The position numbers were made by a program, and so were the translations under genes. From Mesorhizobium sp. B2-3-12 (lineage in GTDB: Bacteria; Pseudomonadota; Alphaproteobacteria; Rhizobiales; Rhizobiaceae), in contig NZ_VFVR01000017.1 in NCBI RefSeq assembly GCF_006442205.1, positions 1 through 60,211 on the forward strand: DNA of 60,211 nucleotides, written 5' to 3'. Below, piece after piece: positions 45,987-55,571 of the stretch (the stretch's first letter is position 1; each line of letters opens with the position of its first letter). Below the pieces are notes generated by a model that made no database searches, was not told the origin of the DNA, and was given only the letters and a program-made list of their open reading frames with translations.

Positions 45987-46131
45987 TCGGCGAGCGGTTT
46001 TCTTCACTGGCGCATTTCGGCCTGTTGTGGACAGTGAAAGAACGCACTTGCGCTCTTTCCGCGGGCGACTATGCCCGGTATAGAGGCCCAGCGCGCCGGC
46101 TTGACGCCGGCGCCGGAAAAGGTCGGCTTTT

Positions 46132-46566
46132 TTGAAAACGGTTTTCGTCCTGAACGGTCCCAATCTCAACGCGCTCGGCAAGCGCGAGCCGGGCATCTAT
46201 GGCGGCAAGACGCTTGCCGCCATCGCGGATGACTGCAAACAGACGGGACAATCGCTTGGGATCGAGATCGATTTCCGCCAGTCGAACCATGAAGGCGATC
46301 TTGTCGACTGGATCCAGGAAGCCGGCGACAAGGCCGCCGGCATCGTCATCAACCCAGGCGCCTACAGCCATACCTCGATCGCGATCCACGACGCCATCCG
46401 TTCGGTCGCGCCGTTGCCGGTCGCCGAAGTTCACCTTTCCAACATCCATGCGCGGGAACCGTTCCGCCACGTCTCCATGGTCGCGCCGGTCGCTGTCGGC
46501 ATGATCTGTGGCTTTGGGCCGCTCGGCTACCAGCTTGCGCTACAGGCGCTGGCCGCACGCCTATGA
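46132..46566 (+). CDS. aroQ: 3-dehydroquinate dehydratase, type II
   Basis: A 144-residue enzyme of the shikimate pathway that forms 3-dehydroshikimate. It starts at a TTG codon (MKTVFVLNGPNLNALGKREP). The catalytic tyrosine is in REPGIYGG, and INPGAYSHTSIAIHDAI and EVHLSNIHAREPFRH are diagnostic. An AAGG lies 12 bases before the TTG. Its stop overlaps an ATG that could extend accB upstream, so aroQ-accB-accC form one operon. Confidence 0.95.
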   Translation: MKTVFVLNGPNLNALGKREPGIYGGKTLAAIADDCKQTGQSLGIEIDFRQSNHEGDLVDWIQEAGDKAAGIVINPGAYSHTSIAIHDAIRSVAPLPVAEVHLSNIHAREPFRHVSMVAPVAVGMICGFGPLGYQLALQALAARL

Positions 46567-46592
46567 CCGGCCCACAAACAGAAGGCTCGAAA

Positions 46593-47054
46593 ATGTCGAT
46601 AAAGAAGACCGGTGTTGACCAGCAACTGATCCGCGATCTGGCGGGCATACTGAACGACACCAACCTGACCGAGATCGAGGTTGAACTCGGCGATCTGAAG
46701 GTGCGGGTGTCGCGGCAGGCGCCCACCGTCCATGCGATGGCCGCGCCGCAACCGGCCTATGCGCCGGCGGCCGCATCCCAATCCGCCGTCGTGGCTGCCC
46801 CGGCGGCGGTCGACGTGTCCAAGAACGCCGTCCCTTCGCCCATGGTCGGAACCGCCTATCTGGCGCCGTCGCCGGACGCCAAGCCGTTCATCGAGGTCGG
46901 CCAGAAGGTCAAGGAAGGACAGACGCTCCTGATCATCGAGGCGATGAAGACCATGAACCAGATCCCCTCGCCGCGCGCCGGCACGGTGACGGCGATCCTG
47001 TTCGAGGACGCGACGCCGGTCGAATACGGCATGCCGCTCGTCGTGATCGAGTAG
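46593..47054 (+). CDS. accB: Biotin carboxyl carrier protein of acetyl-CoA carboxylase
   Basis: A 153-residue subunit of acetyl-CoA carboxylase that carries CO2 on biotin. I prefer the start MSIKKTGVDQQLIRDLAGIL, preceded by AGAAGG; an in-frame ATG at 46563 overlaps the aroQ stop and is possible. An N-terminal helical part is joined by an Ala/Pro-rich linker to the biotinyl domain, with the biotinylated Lys119 in IIEAMKTMNQIPS. Confidence 0.95.
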   Translation: MSIKKTGVDQQLIRDLAGILNDTNLTEIEVELGDLKVRVSRQAPTVHAMAAPQPAYAPAAASQSAVVAAPAAVDVSKNAVPSPMVGTAYLAPSPDAKPFIEVGQKVKEGQTLLIIEAMKTMNQIPSPRAGTVTAILFEDATPVEYGMPLVVIE

Positions 47055-47064
47055 AGCGGGCCGG

Positions 47065-48408
47065 ATGTTCCAGAAGATCCTCATCGCCAATCGCGGCGAA
47101 ATCGCGCTTCGGGTGCTGCGCGCCTGCAAGGAACTCGGCATCCAGACGGTGGTGGTGCATTCGACCGCCGACGCCGACGCCATGCATGTGCGGCTTGCCG
47201 ACGAAAGTGTCTGCATCGGTCCGCCGCCGTCGCGTGACAGCTATCTCAACATCCATCAGATCGTGGCGGCCTGCGAGATCACCGGCGCCGACGCCGTGCA
47301 TCCGGGCTACGGCTTCCTGTCGGAGAACGCCAAGTTCGCCGACATTCTGGCCGCGCACAACATCACCTTCATCGGTCCGACCGGCGACCACATCCGCGTC
47401 ATGGGCGACAAGATCGAGGCCAAGCGCACGGCAAAACGCCTTGGCATTCCGGTGGTGCCCGGCTCCGATGGAGCCGTGACCGAGGAAAAGGAAGCCAAGC
47501 GGATCGCCGCCGAGATCGGCTACCCCGTGATCATCAAGGCATCGGCCGGCGGCGGCGGGCGCGGCATGAAGGTGGCGCTTACCGAAGGCGACCTCGAGGT
47601 CGCCTTGCAGACGGCCCGCTCGGAAGCGGGAGCCGCCTTCGGTGACGACGCGGTCTACATCGAGAAATACCTGGAAAAGCCGCGCCACATCGAGGTGCAG
47701 GTGTTCGGCGACGGCTTCGGCCGCGGCGTGCATTTCGGCGAGCGCGACTGCTCGCTGCAACGGCGCCACCAGAAAGTCTGGGAAGAGGCCAATTCACCGG
47801 CGCTCAACGCCGAGGAACGGGCCCGCATCGGCGGCATCTGCGCCAAGGCGATTGCCGATCTTGGCTATTCGGGCGCCGGAACGATCGAGTTCCTGTACGA
47901 GAATGGCGAGTTCTATTTCATCGAGATGAACACGCGCCTGCAGGTCGAGCATCCGGTGACGGAAGCGATCACCGGCATCGATCTGGTCCACGAGCAGATC
48001 CGGGTCGCTTCCGGCGGCGGTCTTTCGGTCAAGCAGGAAGACATCAAGTTCAATGGCCACGCCATTGAATGCCGCATCAATGCCGAGGATCCGCGCACTT
48101 TCACCCCATCGCCCGGCACGATTACCCATTTTCACACGCCCGGCGGCCTCGGCATCCGCGTCGATTCCGGGGTCTATTCCGGCTACAAGATCCCGCCCTA
48201 CTATGACAGCCTGATCGGCAAGCTGATCGTGCATGGACGCAACCGCGTCGAATGCATGATGCGGCTGCGCCGGGCCCTCGACGAATTCGTCGTCGACGGC
48301 ATCAAGACGACGTTGCCGCTGTTTCGCGACCTCGTCGGCAATGCCGACATCGCCAATGGCGACTACGATATCCACTGGCTGGAAAAATACCTGGCCAAGG
48401 GCGAATAG
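47065..48408 (+). CDS. accC: Biotin carboxylase of acetyl-CoA carboxylase
   Basis: A 447-residue ATP-grasp enzyme that carboxylates biotin on AccB. N-terminal MFQKILIANRGEIALRVLRA, then VHPGYGFLSENAKFA, the glycine-rich ATP loop ASAGGGGRGMKVA, EKYLEKPRHIEVQVFGD, RDCSLQRRHQK and the active-site region FIEMNTRLQVEHPVTEAITG. It is ten bases after accB. The length is exactly that of AccC, without a carboxyltransferase fusion. Confidence 0.97.
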   Translation: MFQKILIANRGEIALRVLRACKELGIQTVVVHSTADADAMHVRLADESVCIGPPPSRDSYLNIHQIVAACEITGADAVHPGYGFLSENAKFADILAAHNITFIGPTGDHIRVMGDKIEAKRTAKRLGIPVVPGSDGAVTEEKEAKRIAAEIGYPVIIKASAGGGGRGMKVALTEGDLEVALQTARSEAGAAFGDDAVYIEKYLEKPRHIEVQVFGDGFGRGVHFGERDCSLQRRHQKVWEEANSPALNAEERARIGGICAKAIADLGYSGAGTIEFLYENGEFYFIEMNTRLQVEHPVTEAITGIDLVHEQIRVASGGGLSVKQEDIKFNGHAIECRINAEDPRTFTPSPGTITHFHTPGGLGIRVDSGVYSGYKIPPYYDSLIGKLIVHGRNRVECMMRLRRALDEFVVDGIKTTLPLFRDLVGNADIANGDYDIHWLEKYLAKGE

Positions 48409-48434
48409 GCCCAACTTGGCGCCATGATGATGCG

Positions 48435-49052
48435 ATGACCCGTCCCTACGCGCCAGGCTATCGCATCCCCACCGACCTTCTGCTCAAGGCATACGCCTCG
48501 GGCGTCTTCCCGATGGCCGAAAGTGCCAGCGACCCGGAAGTTTTCTGGGTGCGGCCGGAGACGCGGGGCATCATTCCGCTCGACGGGTTCCACACCCCAA
48601 AAAGCCTGAAGAAGACGATCCGCAGGCACCAGTTCGACATCCGTTTCGACTTCGATTTCGAGGCGACGATCGACGGCTGCGCCGAAAAGCGCGAAGAGCG
48701 CCGCTCGACCTGGATCAACGCACCGATCCGCGAGGCCTATGTGCAACTGCATCGCATGGGCCATTGCCACTCCGTCGAGGCCTGGCGTGAGGAGCGGCTG
48801 GTCGGCGGTCTCTATGGCGTCTCGCTCGGACGGGTGTTCTTCGGCGAGAGCATGTTCTCCAGGGAGACCGATGCCTCGAAGACCTGCCTGGTGCATCTTG
48901 TCGAGCGCCTCAAGGCGCGCGGCTTTGCGCTCCTCGATACGCAGTTCACCACCGAGCACCTCAAGCGCTTCGGCGCGGTCGATGTGCCGCGCGGCAAGTA
49001 TGAAAAGATGCTGGCCGACGCGCTGAAGGGTGAAGCGGTCTTTTTTCCTTAG
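48435..49052 (+). CDS. aat: Leucyl/phenylalanyl-tRNA--protein transferase
   Basis: A 205-residue N-end rule enzyme that adds Leu or Phe to proteins with N-terminal Arg or Lys, marking them for ClpAP. Conserved parts: YASGVFPMAES, FWVRPETRGIIPLDGFH, STWINAPIREAYVQLHRMGH, SVEAWREERLVGGLYGVSLG, FFGESMFSRETDASKTCLVH and LLDTQFTTEHLKRFG. It is 26 bases downstream of accC and probably in that operon. The second ATG of ATGATGCGATG is used for alignment with the family. Confidence 0.94.
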   Translation: MTRPYAPGYRIPTDLLLKAYASGVFPMAESASDPEVFWVRPETRGIIPLDGFHTPKSLKKTIRRHQFDIRFDFDFEATIDGCAEKREERRSTWINAPIREAYVQLHRMGHCHSVEAWREERLVGGLYGVSLGRVFFGESMFSRETDASKTCLVHLVERLKARGFALLDTQFTTEHLKRFGAVDVPRGKYEKMLADALKGEAVFFP

Positions 49053-49062
49053 GGATCAAGGC

Positions 49063-49446
49063 CTACTCGGCGGTGGCCTCGATCGGCGTCTGCGAATGGA
49101 ACATCATCTTCCAGCCGTTGACGCGGTGGACGTAGCCGGTGCTGACCAGCGCCGCGTAGCGCTCGCCATTCTCGCGCGTCGCATGCGCTTCGTAAGTCAG
49201 CATGACGATATCGCTGCCGGGTTCGATTATCCCCTTGAGTTCGATGTCGAGATCGCGCCAGCGAGTGGGCTTGGTCGCGGTCTTGGCCAGATCGGCATTG
49301 TCCATCGCTTTAGCCATCTGCGGAAACGCCACCAGGCACTCGGTATCCGCATTGGCGGCGAAGTAGGCAGCGTCACCGGTCCAGAACCCCTTTTCGAGCT
49401 CCAGCAACTCGGCCTTGTTGGCGGTGATCCGCTTGCTGTCCGACAT
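49063..49446 (-). CDS. NTF2-like/DUF4440-type small protein
   Basis: A 127-residue protein. The start MSDSKRITANKAELLELEKG is chosen because GGAGG lies eight bases upstream; an ATG six bases earlier is too close. It resembles SnoaL/NTF2-like (DUF4440) proteins: an initial helix followed by GFWTGDAAYFAANADTECLV and a final sheet with TGYVHRVNGWKMMFHSQTPI. Function is unknown. It converges on aat with ten bases between. Confidence 0.75.
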   Translation of the reverse strand: MSDSKRITANKAELLELEKGFWTGDAAYFAANADTECLVAFPQMAKAMDNADLAKTATKPTRWRDLDIELKGIIEPGSDIVMLTYEAHATRENGERYAALVSTGYVHRVNGWKMMFHSQTPIEATAE

Positions 49447-49509
49447 CGGCATATCCTCCGGGCGCGTGGTGATGGTCCAACGCGCGCCAGCCATGGCGGT
49501 TCCAACGGA

Positions 49510-50121
49510 TCAGTTGGTGGTCGTGGTATCCGATTCCACTGCGTCGTCGGGCTCTGCTGCGTCGGGAGTGGCCGCGGGCTTCGGCCTGGCCGAGGCGGGC
49601 TTGGGCGCGGCTGGCTTCGAGGCGTCGACTTTCGCCCCTTCGGCCTTGGTCGCGTCGCTGTTGCCAGCATCGGGCGCCGGCACATCCGACTTCTGCTTGC
49701 ATTCCTTCAGCCAGACGTCATAGACGGCGTGCTCGACGGCGTTGAGACCAGGGCTTTCGGCGAACATCCAGCCGGTGAAGATGCGGCGGATCTTGCGGTC
49801 GAGCGTGATCTCGTCGACCTCGACGAAGGAATCGGTCTTCGGCTCTTCATTCTGCGGCCGGGAATAGCAGACGCGCGGCGTCACCTGCAGCGCGCCGAAC
49901 TGCACAGTCTCGTCGATATAAACATCGAAGGTGATGATGCGGCCGGTGATCTTGTCGATGCCGGCGAACTCGGCGACCGGGTTGGTGATGCGGTCCGATC
50001 CCGCGGGCGGCGCCGGCGCCGGCGCGGCGGGCGCAGGCGACGCCGCAAAGGCGGCGGTGCCGACGGCGAGGCTGGCGGCTAGCGTCAGACCGCCCGTCGA
50101 TATCAGGTTGAAAAAGCTCAT
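49510..50121 (-). CDS. DUF2155-domain periplasmic protein
   Basis: A 203-residue protein with a signal peptide ending near AFA-A (about 26) and an Ala/Pro-rich linker. The DUF2155 core is GIDKITGRIITFDVYIDETV, FGALQVTPRVCYSRPQNEEP and FTGWMFAESPGLNAVEHAVY, ending at DVWLKECK. A low-complexity Lys/Pro/Ala tail follows. The domain is restricted to alphaproteobacteria and is of unknown function. It usually sits, as here, between aat and the NDUFA12 gene. Confidence 0.9.
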   Translation of the reverse strand: MSFFNLISTGGLTLAASLAVGTAAFAASPAPAAPAPAPPAGSDRITNPVAEFAGIDKITGRIITFDVYIDETVQFGALQVTPRVCYSRPQNEEPKTDSFVEVDEITLDRKIRRIFTGWMFAESPGLNAVEHAVYDVWLKECKQKSDVPAPDAGNSDATKAEGAKVDASKPAAPKPASARPKPAATPDAAEPDDAVESDTTTTN

Positions 50122-50259
50122 GCAGGGGTACCGGTGGTTCGCGCCTAGGTGATTCCGTCGATCGCCAAGGCTAGTCGCCGTTTTCTGATCAGCAAGCAGC
50201 TAAACACCAATTGTGGCGATAAAGGACCGGCCTGCACCTTACCGTTATAAGCCGCGCCG

Positions 50260-50658
50260 TTACGAGCCCGGTGTCCAGGCGTCATAGTCGCCGGTGACCT
50301 GCGGGCGGTGTTGGTTGGTCAGCACCGAGCCCTTCGGGCGATAGGCCGAGGGCGTGCCGGTCAGATTGGGCAGATGCGGCTTTTGCCAGTCGCGCGGCTG
50401 GTAGTCATCGCTGGGGGGAGCGACATCGACACGGTGATGAATCCAGCCGTGCCAGCCCGGCGGGATGGCCGATGCTTCCGAATAGTTGCGGTAGATGACC
50501 CAGCGGCGCGTACGGCCTTCCGAATCGATGCCGCCTTCGTAGTAGACATTGCCGGTCTCGTCCTGGCCGACCCTCTTGCCGTAGCGCCAGGTGTGCAGGC
50601 GCGTTCCCAGCGTCTGGCTGTTCCACCAGGTGAAAAACTGCGTCAGGAAAGTCTTCAT
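50260..50658 (-). CDS. NDUFA12 family NADH:ubiquinone oxidoreductase subunit
   Basis: A 132-residue accessory subunit of complex I, present in mitochondria and alphaproteobacteria. MKTFLTQFFTWWNSQTLGTR, GKRVGQDETGNVYYEGGIDS, RRWVIYRNYSEASAIPPGWH and the C-terminal KPHLPNLTGTPSAYRPKGS are all characteristic. GAGGG precedes the ATG. It lies away from the main nuo operon, as is normal in rhizobia. Confidence 0.95.
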   Translation of the reverse strand: MKTFLTQFFTWWNSQTLGTRLHTWRYGKRVGQDETGNVYYEGGIDSEGRTRRWVIYRNYSEASAIPPGWHGWIHHRVDVAPPSDDYQPRDWQKPHLPNLTGTPSAYRPKGSVLTNQHRPQVTGDYDAWTPGS

Positions 50659-50900
50659 CTCAGAACCCTCGCGCTGGCGGCGCCCGTTTCCTGCTTATGG
50701 CGTCAGGCCTTCGCGAAGGCAAGGGTTTTGCCACGGGAGCGCACAAATGGCGCGCCAGGGATCCGACACAAGCCTGTGATCCCTGGCCTGTGATCCCCCG
50801 GGGTGGCTGGATGCGCGCTTGCCAAGCCTCGCCGCTCTTTCTAAAGCTCTGCGCGCCCATGCGGAAGTCCACTCCAGCGGCGGGCTGAAGGAGGCGACGA

Positions 50901-51743
50901 TTGGCCACGCAATTGCCGACCACCGACATTCGCATCGGCGCCGACATGATTCGCCGCCGCAAGGGCGGCACGCCGATCGTCTGCCTTACCGCTTACACCT
51001 ATCCCATCGCCCGCCTGCTCGATCCTCATGTCGACCTGCTCCTGGTCGGCGACAGCGTTGCCATGGTCCTGCATGGCCACGGGACCACGCTGGGCGCCTC
51101 GCTGGAGATGATGATCGCGCACGGCCAGGCCGTGATGCGGGGCTCGGCCAGGGCCTGCGTCGTCGTCGACATGCCGGCCGGCACCTATGAGGATTCGGCC
51201 GCGCGGGCAGTGGCCTCGGCGCGGCGCATCATTGGCGAGACCGGCTGCCAGGCAGTGAAACTCGAGGGCGGTGTCGATGTGGCCGTGCAGATCGCGGCGA
51301 TCGTCGCCGCCGGCATCCCGGTCATGGGTCATATCGGCCTGCAGCCGCAATCGGTGGAAAAGGACGGTGGCTACAAGATCAAGGGCCGCACGGACGAGAA
51401 TATCGCCGCCCTGCTGGCCGACGCGCTCGCGGTCGAGCAGGCCGGTGCGTTTTCCCTGGTCATCGAAGGCACGATCGAGACGGTCGCCGCCGACATCACC
51501 CACCGCATCGCCATTCCAGCCATCGGCATCGGCGCCAGCAGCGAGTGCGACGGCCAGATCCTGGTCATCGACGACATGGTCGGGCTGACCGTCGACCGCG
51601 TGCCGAAATTCGTCAAGCAATACGCCGATCTGCGCAGCGTGATCGCGCATGCCGCCGAGCGCTACGCATTGGAGGTGCGGGACCGCGAATTCCCCGGCCG
51701 TGCCCATGTCTTTTCGAAAACAAGTGGCGGGGATGAAGCATGA
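50901..51743 (+). CDS. panB: 3-methyl-2-oxobutanoate hydroxymethyltransferase
   Basis: A 280-residue TIM-barrel enzyme of pantothenate synthesis that makes ketopantoate from ketoisovalerate and methylene-tetrahydrofolate. The start is a TTG with GAAGGAGG at the right distance. Motifs: VCLTAYTYPIARLLDP, LLVGDSVAMVLHGHGTT, GHIGLQPQSVEKDGGYKIKG and IPAIGIGASSECDGQILVI. It overlaps panC by four bases (ATGA), so the two are translationally coupled. Confidence 0.96.
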   Translation: MATQLPTTDIRIGADMIRRRKGGTPIVCLTAYTYPIARLLDPHVDLLLVGDSVAMVLHGHGTTLGASLEMMIAHGQAVMRGSARACVVVDMPAGTYEDSAARAVASARRIIGETGCQAVKLEGGVDVAVQIAAIVAAGIPVMGHIGLQPQSVEKDGGYKIKGRTDENIAALLADALAVEQAGAFSLVIEGTIETVAADITHRIAIPAIGIGASSECDGQILVIDDMVGLTVDRVPKFVKQYADLRSVIAHAAERYALEVRDREFPGRAHVFSKTSGGDEA

Positions 51744-52591
51744 GCCGGCCCGTCGTCGTCGACAGCGTTGCAGCACTTCGCGCGCGTATCCGTGAGTGGC
51801 GGCGCGATGGGCTGCGCATCGCCATGGTGCCGACCATGGGCGCCTTGCATGACGGGCATCTTTCGCTGGTCAAGATCGCCCTCGAAAGAGCCGATCGATG
51901 CGTGGTGTCGATCTTCGTCAACCCGACGCAGTTCGCGCCGAGCGAGGATCTCGACAAGTATCCGCGCCAGTTGGCGCGCGACCTCGACATGCTCGCGACA
52001 GCCAAGGCCGATCTTGCCTTCACGCCTGATGTCGGCGAGATGTATGCGGCTGGTTTTGCCACGAAAATCTCGGTCGGCGGCCCGTCAGCCGGGCTCGAAA
52101 CGGACTTTCGCCCGACTTTTTTCGACGGCGTCGCCACCGTGGTCGCCAAGCTTCTCCTGCAGGCGGCCCCCGACGTCGCCATCTTTGGCGAAAAGGATTA
52201 CCAGCAGCTTTGCGTCGTCAGGCAGCTTTGCCGCGACCTCGACCTGCCCGTCGAGATCATCGGCGCGCCGACCATACGCGACGCGCATGGGCTGGCCATG
52301 TCGTCACGCAACGCCTATCTCGATGAAGCCGAACTCCAGATCGCCCGCCAGTTCAACCTCATCCTGCGCAAGGCGGCGGCGGCGCTGGCGGCGGGCGCGG
52401 GTAAAGAGGAAACGATCGCCGAAGCAAGCCGCGCCCTGATCGCCGCCGGCTTCCAGAAGGTCGATTATGTCGAGGCCCGCGAAAGCCTGACACTGGCACC
52501 ATGGCGGCACGACCGCGCGGGCCGCGTTCTCGCCGCCGCATGGCTGGGAAAAACCAGGCTGATCGACAATGTGGGTGTTCCGGCCGCCTGA
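51740..52591 (+). CDS. panC: Pantothenate synthetase
   Basis: A 283-residue ATP-dependent ligase that joins pantoate and beta-alanine. Motifs: MVPTMGALHDGHLSLV (HIGH-type ATP site), SIFVNPTQFAPSEDLDKYPR, FGEKDYQQLCVVRQL and LAMSSRNAYLDEAE. It starts inside the panB stop. panD is not in the window. Confidence 0.97.
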   Translation: MSRPVVVDSVAALRARIREWRRDGLRIAMVPTMGALHDGHLSLVKIALERADRCVVSIFVNPTQFAPSEDLDKYPRQLARDLDMLATAKADLAFTPDVGEMYAAGFATKISVGGPSAGLETDFRPTFFDGVATVVAKLLLQAAPDVAIFGEKDYQQLCVVRQLCRDLDLPVEIIGAPTIRDAHGLAMSSRNAYLDEAELQIARQFNLILRKAAAALAAGAGKEETIAEASRALIAAGFQKVDYVEARESLTLAPWRHDRAGRVLAAAWLGKTRLIDNVGVPAA

Positions 52592-52722
52592 TCGGCGCTC
52601 GTGCGTTCGATCACGGTTTGCAGGTTCGACACTGCCAAGGCGCAGGGGAAACCTAACCGGAGATAAGTCCCGCCGCGTTCGCGCTGGCACAGGCTTTCAT
52701 CCGTCCGGTTCTGCCTCCGAGC

Positions 52723-53421
52723 CTACTCCTCGGTCGGCATATGCAGGTACATCGACTGGATGCCGACCCTGCCCGGCCCGGTGAAGCGGTTGACGATGAA
52801 GTTCATATTGGCACCGAAGAAGCCGCTCGACAGCCGGTCGATCTTGGTTTCCATCCTGACCGAGGCATCCTTGAACAGCCAGCCGCCGGGCTCGATGTCG
52901 ATGGTTTCGCCAGCGGCGAGCGTCTTTTCAAAAACATTGCCATAACCATGCAGCCAGACGATGCCGTCCCCGGCGTCGCCGCGAAACCGGTCGATGAAGA
53001 AGCCGCTCTGCCCGAACAGCATCGTCGCCAGGCCGCGCACGCGCTCGAACGTGTAGTCGACATTGCCGGTGGCAGCCAGAAACTGGTGCTCGCGCACCTG
53101 AATCTCCTCGCCCCGCCGCAGGTGGATCGGCACGATGTGACCCGGTCCGTCGCGGCTGAAGGCGATGATGCCCGCCCCCGACGCTTCGGTGACGAAGATC
53201 TGCATGCCGGCCATCATGCGCTTCAGCGCACCCTTCAGCGATTTCAGGCCGATGGTGATCGTGGAATTCTTCCACAGCAGGATATGGTGCTCGAAATAGA
53301 CAGGCATCCGCGTCACGTCGACGGAGAGCACGGGCACCAGTTCGCCCGCTATGTGATAGGTGACGCCACCAAAGGTTTCGTCCGACACCTGCGTCGGCAT
53401 CAGTTCCGGCAAGCTTGGCAT
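52723..53421 (-). CDS. AIM24-family protein
   Basis: A 232-residue protein of the AIM24/TIGR00266 family. The start MPSLPELMPTQVSDETFGGV is preferred because GGGGGA lies upstream; ATG 53439 is an alternative. The fold is a beta-roll made of repeated strands: KSLKGALKRMMAGMQIFVTE, GPGHIVPIHLRRGEEIQVR, FLAATGNVDYTFERV and WLHGYGNVFEKTLAAGETI. In mitochondria AIM24 supports inner-membrane organisation; bacterial members have no settled role. It stands alone. Confidence 0.85.
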   Translation of the reverse strand: MPSLPELMPTQVSDETFGGVTYHIAGELVPVLSVDVTRMPVYFEHHILLWKNSTITIGLKSLKGALKRMMAGMQIFVTEASGAGIIAFSRDGPGHIVPIHLRRGEEIQVREHQFLAATGNVDYTFERVRGLATMLFGQSGFFIDRFRGDAGDGIVWLHGYGNVFEKTLAAGETIDIEPGGWLFKDASVRMETKIDRLSSGFFGANMNFIVNRFTGPGRVGIQSMYLHMPTEE

Positions 53422-53572
53422 GGTTTCCCCCAAAGCCATCCCGTGCGTGTCGGTTTATTCCGGCTTCGCACGGATTGGCCCAGGCAGCTTTGGTGCCGGA
53501 GATCAGGGCCGTCAAACGAAAACAGAGCCCGGGACGCGCACTCGCGCGAAGGTGATCACGTCCCGACGGGGC

Positions 53573-54067
53573 TCAGGCGGCAAGGATCCGTTCATAGATC
53601 AGCGCCGGGATGGCCGAGCCGGCGGAGCCGCAATTCTCGGTGCGGCCTGCCTGGACGAAGCCATTGGCCTGATAGAAGGCGACCGCGCGCGAGTTCTTCT
53701 CTTCCACTTCGAGCCTAATCCTGTGGGCTTCCGGAAAACTCTCGATGATTTCGTCGAGCAGCATGCCGCCGATACCTCGGCCCTGCAGCGCGGGAAGCAC
53801 ATAGAGCTGCCTGAGCATAACCACGCCGCCGTCACCGACGGCCTCGGCAAACGCCATGCCGCCGATGCGCTTGCCGTCATCGGCAACGAGGAACTCGCTG
53901 CTCGGCTTGACCAGCCTAGCCTTCAACGAGGCGATGGAGTGCCATTCATTTGTGATCTCGGTGACCCGTTCGGCACCGTAGATCGCGTCATAGGTGGCAT
54001 GCCAGGTCTCGACCAGCAGCGCCCGGACGGCTGCGAGGTCGCGATCCCCGGCGGTGCGCACGAACAT
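53573..54067 (-). CDS. GNAT-family N-acetyltransferase
   Basis: A 164-residue acetyltransferase. The acetyl-CoA site is LRQLYVLPALQGRGIGGMLL (Q/RxxGxG), followed by LEVEEKNSRAVAFYQANGFV. The substrate is unknown. The ATG is four bases after the gatB stop, so it is co-transcribed with gatB and possibly acts on a translation-related or metabolic substrate; that link is inference. Confidence 0.9.
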   Translation of the reverse strand: MFVRTAGDRDLAAVRALLVETWHATYDAIYGAERVTEITNEWHSIASLKARLVKPSSEFLVADDGKRIGGMAFAEAVGDGGVVMLRQLYVLPALQGRGIGGMLLDEIIESFPEAHRIRLEVEEKNSRAVAFYQANGFVQAGRTENCGSAGSAIPALIYERILAA

Positions 54068-54071
54068 GCCC

Positions 54072-55571
54072 CTACTCGATACCCAGCTTGGCCTTGACGA
54101 GGTCGTTGACGGCCTGCGGATTGGCCTTGCCGCCGGTCGCCTTCATCACCTGGCCGACGAACCAGCCGGCCATGGTCGGCTTGGCGCGCGCCTGTTCGAC
54201 CTTGTCGGGGTTGGCCGCGATGACCTCGTCGACCGCTTTTTCGATGGCACCGGTGTCGGTGACCTGCTTCATGCCGCGGCTCTCGACGAGCTGGCGCGGA
54301 TCGCCGCCCTCGTTCCAGACGATCTCGAACAGGTCCTTGGCAATTTTGCCGGAGATGGTGCCGTCCTTGATCAGGTCGATGATCGCTCCCAGCTGTTCGG
54401 GCGAAACCGGAGCATCTTCAATGTCCTTGCCGGCCTTGTTCAATTGACCGAGCAGATCGTTGATGACCCAGTTGGCGGCGAGCTTGCCGTCACGGCCGGC
54501 AGCCACCTTCTCGAAATAGTCGGCGATCGACTTTTCCGACACCAGGATAGCGGCGTCATAGGTCGAGAGGCCGAGCGAGGTGATCAGCCGCGCCTTCTTG
54601 TCGTCGGGCAGTTCCGGCAATTCCTTGGCCAGGGCATCGACATAGGCCTGATCGAATTTCAGCGGCAGAAGATCGGGATCGGGGAAATAGCGATAGTCGT
54701 GCGCCTCTTCCTTGGAGCGCATCGAGCGCGTCTCGCCCTTGACGGCATCGAACAGGCGCGTTTCCTGGTCGATCTTGCCGCCATCCTCGAGGATCGCGAT
54801 CTGCCGGCGCGCCTCGTAGTCGATGGCCTGGCCGATGAAGCGGATCGAGTTCATGTTCTTGATCTCGCAGCGGGTGCCGAACTCGCCACCTGGCCGACGC
54901 ACCGAGACGTTGACGTCGGCGCGCAGCGAGCCCTCGTCCATGTTGCCGTCGCAGGTGCCGAGATAGCGCATGATGGTGCGCAGCTTGGTCACATAGGCCT
55001 TGGCCTCGTCGCCGGAACGCATGTCGGGCTTGGACACGATCTCCATCAGCGCCACGCCCGAACGGTTGAGGTCGACATAGGACATGGTGGGGTGCTGATC
55101 GTGGATCGACTTGCCGGCATCCTGCTCCAGGTGCAGGCGCTCGATGCCGACCTCGATGTCCTCGAACTCGCCCTGGCGGTCGGGGCCGACGGAGACGATC
55201 ACCGTGCCCTCGCCGACGATCGGCTGCTTGAACTGCGAAATCTGATAGCCCTGCGGCAGGTCCGGATAGAAGTAATTCTTCCGATCAAAGACCGACTTGT
55301 GGTTGATCGCCGCCTTCAGCCCCAGGCCGGTGCGGATTGCCTGCTTGACGCATTCCTCGTTGATGACGGGCAGCATGCCGGGCATCGCCGCGTCGACTAG
55401 GCTGACATTGGCATTGGGAGCCGCGCCGAAAGCGGTCGCCGCGCCGGAGAAGAGTTTTGCTTGCGAGATGACCTGCGCATGCACTTCAAGCCCGATGATG
55501 ATTTCCCAGTCGCCGGTGGCGCCGGATATCAGGCGTTTTGCGTCGGGCGTGCGGGTATCGATGAGAGACAT
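54072..55571 (-). CDS. gatB: Aspartyl/glutamyl-tRNA amidotransferase subunit B
   Basis: A 499-residue subunit of GatCAB, which converts misacylated Glu-tRNA-Gln and Asp-tRNA-Asn. Motifs: WEIIIGLEVHAQVISQAKLF, LPVINEECVKQAIRTGLGLK, YFYPDLPQGYQISQFKQPIV, GVALMEIVSKPDMRSGDEAK and the C-terminal YqeY-like tail. gatA and gatC are not adjacent here, a known arrangement in rhizobia. Confidence 0.97.
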   Translation of the reverse strand: MSLIDTRTPDAKRLISGATGDWEIIIGLEVHAQVISQAKLFSGAATAFGAAPNANVSLVDAAMPGMLPVINEECVKQAIRTGLGLKAAINHKSVFDRKNYFYPDLPQGYQISQFKQPIVGEGTVIVSVGPDRQGEFEDIEVGIERLHLEQDAGKSIHDQHPTMSYVDLNRSGVALMEIVSKPDMRSGDEAKAYVTKLRTIMRYLGTCDGNMDEGSLRADVNVSVRRPGGEFGTRCEIKNMNSIRFIGQAIDYEARRQIAILEDGGKIDQETRLFDAVKGETRSMRSKEEAHDYRYFPDPDLLPLKFDQAYVDALAKELPELPDDKKARLITSLGLSTYDAAILVSEKSIADYFEKVAAGRDGKLAANWVINDLLGQLNKAGKDIEDAPVSPEQLGAIIDLIKDGTISGKIAKDLFEIVWNEGGDPRQLVESRGMKQVTDTGAIEKAVDEVIAANPDKVEQARAKPTMAGWFVGQVMKATGGKANPQAVNDLVKAKLGIE